19,454 nt of DNA from an uncultured bacterium (lineage in GTDB: Bacteria > Verrucomicrobiota > Kiritimatiellia > CAIKKV01), in the NCBI GenBank assembly GCA_903828035.1, contig CAIKKV010000177.1, positions 1 through 19,454 on the forward strand. The letters are read 5' to 3'. The notes beneath the pieces were generated by a model that was not told where the DNA came from, ran no database searches, and saw only the letters and a program-made list of their open reading frames with translations. Both the position numbers and the translations under genes were made by a program. Shown here piece by piece: positions 16,679 through 19,454 of this stretch. Within the stretch, counting starts at the first letter, position 1. Every line of letters starts with the position of its first letter.

Positions 16679-18085
16679 TTACTTGAGGTGGGCTTCGCAC
16701 CAGGCGAGGGCCCCTTCGAACACCTTCCGGTTGACCGGGATGAGCTTCGGCTTCTTGGCGAAGCTTTCGTCCAGCGCCTCGAGCAGCCGCTCGCGCGGAA
16801 GGCCCGAGGCGTTGAGATGGGCCAGGGCCGCCAGCATGACCGTGTTGGCGGCGCGGGAGACGCCCAGCTGTCCGGCCAGGTCGGTCGCCGGCACGGCGAC
16901 GAGGCGGACGCCCGCGGGGGGGGCCGCCGGAGCGGGGATGGTGGCGTCGTAGACCACGAGCCCGCCGGGCCGCATGGCGGGGAGGAACTTCTCGAACGAC
17001 GGGCGGTTCATGCACACGAGCACGTCGGGCTTGTCCACGTCGGGCGAGCCGATGGCCGTGCCGCTGATGATCACGGCGCAGGCGGCGGCGCCGCCGCGCT
17101 GCTCGGGGCCGTAGCTCGGGAACCAGGAGGTGAACTGGCCGGCGAAGCGGCCGGCCTCGGCCAGCACGATGCCGAGGCTGAGGATGCCCTGGCCGCCGAA
17201 GCCGGCGAACTTCATGCGCCGCGCCGTGAAGGCGGGATCGGGCCGGGGGTCGGACTTCGGGTGCGCGCCGGCAAAGAACTCGGAGGGCGAGGGGGCGGCG
17301 GCCCGGGCCGGCCGCGCGGTCGCCTCGGCGGAGCGGTCGCGCAGCAGGCCCAGCGGGTACTCGGCCTCCAGCTGGTCGATGGTGAACTGGGCGGACTGCA
17401 TGGCGTCCATGCCCATGTTGGTGGGGCAGGGGGCGAGGAGCTCGACGAAGGCGTAGCCCTTGCCGTCGCGCTGGATTTCAAGGGCTTTGCGCACGGCCTT
17501 GCGGGCCTGGAGAATGCGCTTGGTGTCGGCCAGCGAGCAGCGCTCGATGTAGACGGGGGCCTGGAGCTGGTTGAGCGTCTCGCAGACGTGCAGCGGGTAG
17601 CCCTCGTGCGCGGCGGAGCGGCCGGCGGGCGAGGTGGCGGTCTTCTGGCCCAGCAGCGTGGTGGGCGCCATCTGGCCGCCCGTCATGCCGTAGGTCGCGT
17701 TGTTCACGAAGAAGGTGGCCACGTGCTCGCCGCGGCCGGCCGCCTGGAAGGTGCAGTTGAAGCCGATGGCGCCCAGGTCGCCGTCGCCCTGGTAGGCGAT
17801 CACGACCGCCTCCGGGAGCGTCCGGTTGAGCGCCGTGGCCACGGCCTGGGCGCGGCCGTGCGCGGCGCCGATGTTGCCGGCGTCCCAGTAGTAGTAGCCG
17901 AACACCGCGCAGCCGATCGGGTTGACGATGACGCTGCGGTCCTGGAGGCCGAGGTCGACGAGGGCCTCGCAGATCAGCTTGTGCAGGATGCCGTGGCCGC
18001 AGCCCGGGCAGTAGTGCGTGTGGCGGGTGGCGGACCCGCTGCGGTCGAAGGACTCGTAGAAACCGACTGCTTTTTTGACGGGCAT
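16679..18085 (-). CDS. 2-oxoacid:ferredoxin oxidoreductase, fused beta and gamma subunits
   Basis: This 468-residue protein carries the two subunits of a 2-oxoacid:ferredoxin oxidoreductase that are usually separate. Residues about 1-250 are the beta, thiamine-diphosphate part: CPGCGHG at 26-32, GDGDLGAIG at 100-108, and NNATYGMTGGQ at 128-138. A Pro/Ala-rich linker covers about 251-290. Residues 291-468 are the gamma subunit, with GFGGQGILSLG at 295-305 and SYGPEQRGG at 324-332. The complex oxidatively decarboxylates a 2-oxoacid to acyl-CoA, reducing ferredoxin, and is reversible. I chose the ATG at 18085, which has GGAG five bases upstream and begins the beta domain; the longer open frame runs inside the alpha gene. 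A run of eight G (16916-16923) sits in the gamma part. The 2-oxoacid is not specified by sequence; branched-chain or 2-oxoglutarate-like types are possible. Confidence 0.93.
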   Translation of the reverse strand: MPVKKAVGFYESFDRSGSATRHTHYCPGCGHGILHKLICEALVDLGLQDRSVIVNPIGCAVFGYYYWDAGNIGAAHGRAQAVATALNRTLPEAVVIAYQGDGDLGAIGFNCTFQAAGRGEHVATFFVNNATYGMTGGQMAPTTLLGQKTATSPAGRSAAHEGYPLHVCETLNQLQAPVYIERCSLADTKRILQARKAVRKALEIQRDGKGYAFVELLAPCPTNMGMDAMQSAQFTIDQLEAEYPLGLLRDRSAEATARPARAAAPSPSEFFAGAHPKSDPRPDPAFTARRMKFAGFGGQGILSLGIVLAEAGRFAGQFTSWFPSYGPEQRGGAAACAVIISGTAIGSPDVDKPDVLVCMNRPSFEKFLPAMRPGGLVVYDATIPAPAAPPAGVRLVAVPATDLAGQLGVSRAANTVMLAALAHLNASGLPRERLLEALDESFAKKPKLIPVNRKVFEGALAWCEAHLK

Positions 18086-18099
18086 GAAAACTCCTGGGG

Positions 18100-19143
18100 T
18101 CAGCCCGGCCGGGCGGACAGCTGCTCGACGACTTGATCCACGGTCACCAGCATGCCGCCCATCCGGTTGATCAGGCGGATGGATTCGGCCGGGCGGCCGA
18201 GCTGGAAGGCGAGATCGTCGCGGAACTGGCCGGAGCTGAGCTCCACGGCAACCAGGTCGCGCCCGGCGGCGGCGCGGCGCAGCGCCTCGCGCGGGAAGGG
18301 ATAGAGGGTGATCGGGCGGAAGAGGCCGGCCTTCACGCCCCGCTCGCGGAGCGCGTCCACGGCGGAGCGCGCGATGCGGCTCGAGATGCCGTAGCCGGCC
18401 AGCAGCACGGTGGCGTCGTCGGCCCGGTAGAGCTCGGCGTCGGCCTCGTGCTGCAGGGAGGCGTACTTGGCCTGCAGGCGGAGGTTGTGCTCTTCCTGCG
18501 CGGGGGCGTTCAGGTAAATCGAGGTGATCAGGTGCGACCGGGTTCCGGCCGTGCCCTGGACGGCCCAGGAGCGCGTGTCGGGGCGGGCCGGCTCGCCTTC
18601 CGGCAGCCGGAGGGTTTCCATCATCTGGCCGAGCACGGCGTCGGACAGCACGATGACCGGGTTGCGGTAGCGGAACGCCAGGGCAAAGGCGCGGAGGGTG
18701 AGGTCGCACATCTCCTGCACGTTGCCGGGGGCCAGCACCAGGCAGTGGTAGTTGCCGTGGCCGCCGCCGCGGACGGCCTGGTTGTAGTCGCCCTGCTCGG
18801 GGTAGACGTTCCCGAGGCCGGGTCCGGCGCGCTGGATGTTGACGATCACGCCGGGCAGCTCGGCGCCGGCCATGTAGGAGAGGCCCTCCTGCATCAGGCT
18901 GATGCCGGGGCCGGACGAGGCCGTCATGGACAGCTTGCCGGCGGAGGCGGCGCCATAGACCATGTTGATGGAGGCCGTTTCGCATTCGGCCTGGAGGAAC
19001 TCGCGGCCCACGGCCGGGAAATATTCGGAGGCCGCGTGGGCGATTTCGCTGGCCGGGGTGATGGGGTAGCCGAAGAAGGCGTCGCACCCGGCGTACAGGG
19101 CGCCGATGACCACGGCCTCGTTGCCTTTGACGAACTTGATCAT
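18100..19143 (-). CDS. 2-oxoacid:ferredoxin oxidoreductase, alpha subunit (VorB/KorA-like)
   Basis: A 347-residue alpha subunit, short as in the four-subunit-type enzymes and much shorter than pyruvate:ferredoxin oxidoreductase single chains. Typical motifs are [10 protein letters not shown] (25-34), the [14 protein letters not shown] segment, [18 protein letters not shown] and [14 protein letters not shown]. The start at 19143 overlaps the ferredoxin subunit's stop (ATGA, 19140-19143). Only a weak Shine-Dalgarno is visible, which fits translational coupling. It works with the fused beta-gamma protein and the two-cluster ferredoxin subunit. The family includes branched-chain 2-oxoacid (Vor) and 2-oxoglutarate (Kor) enzymes, and I cannot choose between them. 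Confidence 0.92.
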   Translation of the reverse strand: MIKFVKGNEAVVIGALYAGCDAFFGYPITPASEIAHAASEYFPAVGREFLQAECETASINMVYGAASAGKLSMTASSGPGISLMQEGLSYMAGAELPGVIVNIQRAGPGLGNVYPEQGDYNQAVRGGGHGNYHCLVLAPGNVQEMCDLTLRAFALAFRYRNPVIVLSDAVLGQMMETLRLPEGEPARPDTRSWAVQGTAGTRSHLITSIYLNAPAQEEHNLRLQAKYASLQHEADAELYRADDATVLLAGYGISSRIARSAVDALRERGVKAGLFRPITLYPFPREALRRAAAGRDLVAVELSSGQFRDDLAFQLGRPAESIRLINRMGGMLVTVDQVVEQLSARPG

Positions 19144-19334
19144 GATTTTTTCTTGTCCGGGCTGTGCACTTCCACCGCGAAGGGCTCGGGGCAGTTGTAG
19201 AAGCAGTGGCCGCAGCCGATGCAGCCGCTGCCGGCGTACTCCGCCGGTTTGACGCCGCGCCGGTTCAGGGTCGTCTTGAAGCGGAGCACTTTTTTCGGGC
19301 AGAAGGCGATGCAGCGTCCGCAGGCTTTGCACAT
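19140..19334 (-). CDS. 2-oxoacid:ferredoxin oxidoreductase, delta (two [4Fe-4S]) subunit; start uncertain
   Basis: The visible 64 residues hold two C-x2-C-x2-C-x3-C-P clusters (C2, C5, C8, C12 and C38, C41, C44, C48). They carry electrons from the thiamine-diphosphate centre to ferredoxin. The ATG at 19334 encodes a Met that lies just before the first cluster Cys, where family members usually have a few more residues. The frame stays open upstream to the window edge, and IHED before it fits the family pattern, so the true start may lie upstream. No ATG, GTG or TTG in that frame and no good Shine-Dalgarno is seen between 19335 and 19454. The gene begins the operon as visible here. The alpha gene starts in an ATGA overlap. 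Confidence 0.75.
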   Translation of the reverse strand: MCKACGRCIAFCPKKVLRFKTTLNRRGVKPAEYAGSGCIGCGHCFYNCPEPFAVEVHSPDKKKS

Positions 19335-19454
19335 ATCTTCATGGATGAGGGGATACGGCGTCGCATCCGGTGATGCAGTGCCAATATAGTCATTCGTACC
19401 ACTGATTTTGCCAGAGGCTTGGCTGATATTGATCGGATTGCTGCCATCGAGCCC
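19335..19454. other. A+T-richer right edge, open in the ferredoxin frame
   Basis: The last ~80 bases are about 50% G+C by my count, well below the rest of the window. The minus-strand frame of the ferredoxin subunit runs through it without a stop and would encode a Ser/Asn/Gly/Ile-rich stretch unlike the rest of that family. It may be upstream non-coding DNA with the promoter, an unusual N-terminal extension, or an assembly join. I see no other gene in it. Confidence 0.4.

Noticed and set aside
16628..18136. Long plus-strand open frame (502 codons) and the one following at 18133-19200
   Set aside because: Both are antisense to the oxidoreductase genes, which carry unambiguous motifs. The Gly/Ala/Val-rich translations have no domain.

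Overview
The window is about 19.5 kb of G+C-rich bacterial DNA, densely packed with genes. The mix suggests a PVC-superphylum bacterium, most likely a Kiritimatiellota or Lentisphaerota-type anaerobe. The pointers are a secreted malectin plus formylglycine-generating-enzyme-like protein, a glutamine-amidotransferase-fold domain joined to HEAT-like helices, unusual TIM-barrel hydrolases, and a ferredoxin-dependent 2-oxoacid oxidoreductase operon. This placement is inferred from gene content, not from a marker-gene phylogeny.

Left part (1-7016): a carbohydrate-related block. A large TIM-barrel hydrolase-like protein, cut by the left edge, is joined by a 4-bp ATGA overlap to a secreted amidotransferase-fold/HEAT-like protein. 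A GH20-type zincin-fold plus TIM-barrel protein converges on this pair from the minus strand. It diverges from a secreted malectin/SUMF1 protein.

Middle part (7013-12054): housekeeping and small genes. These are an RluA-type pseudouridine synthase overlapped by a HI0933/BaiN-type flavoprotein, a secreted acidic hypothetical protein followed by queC (queuosine precursor synthesis), a DppA-type M55 D-aminopeptidase behind a leader rich in inverted repeats, and a short acidic hypothetical protein.

Right part (12161-19334 and beyond, all minus strand): one long operon with very tight spacing. In transcription order it encodes a two-cluster ferredoxin subunit, an alpha subunit, a fused beta-gamma subunit of a 2-oxoacid:ferredoxin oxidoreductase, an XRE-cupin regulator, a medium-chain acyl-CoA synthetase-type ligase, a second XRE-cupin regulator, and a second acyl-CoA ligase. 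Most junctions are ATGA overlaps or gaps under 20 bp. The enzymes would connect free carboxylic acids, acyl-CoA and 2-oxoacids, either oxidatively (amino-acid fermentation) or reductively (acid salvage into amino acids). This operon, with two homologous regulators alternating with two unlike ligases, is the most interesting system in the window.

I saw no tRNA, rRNA, CRISPR array or insertion sequence. The last ~80 bases at the right edge are clearly less G+C-rich than the rest, and the true start of the ferredoxin subunit is not resolved there.
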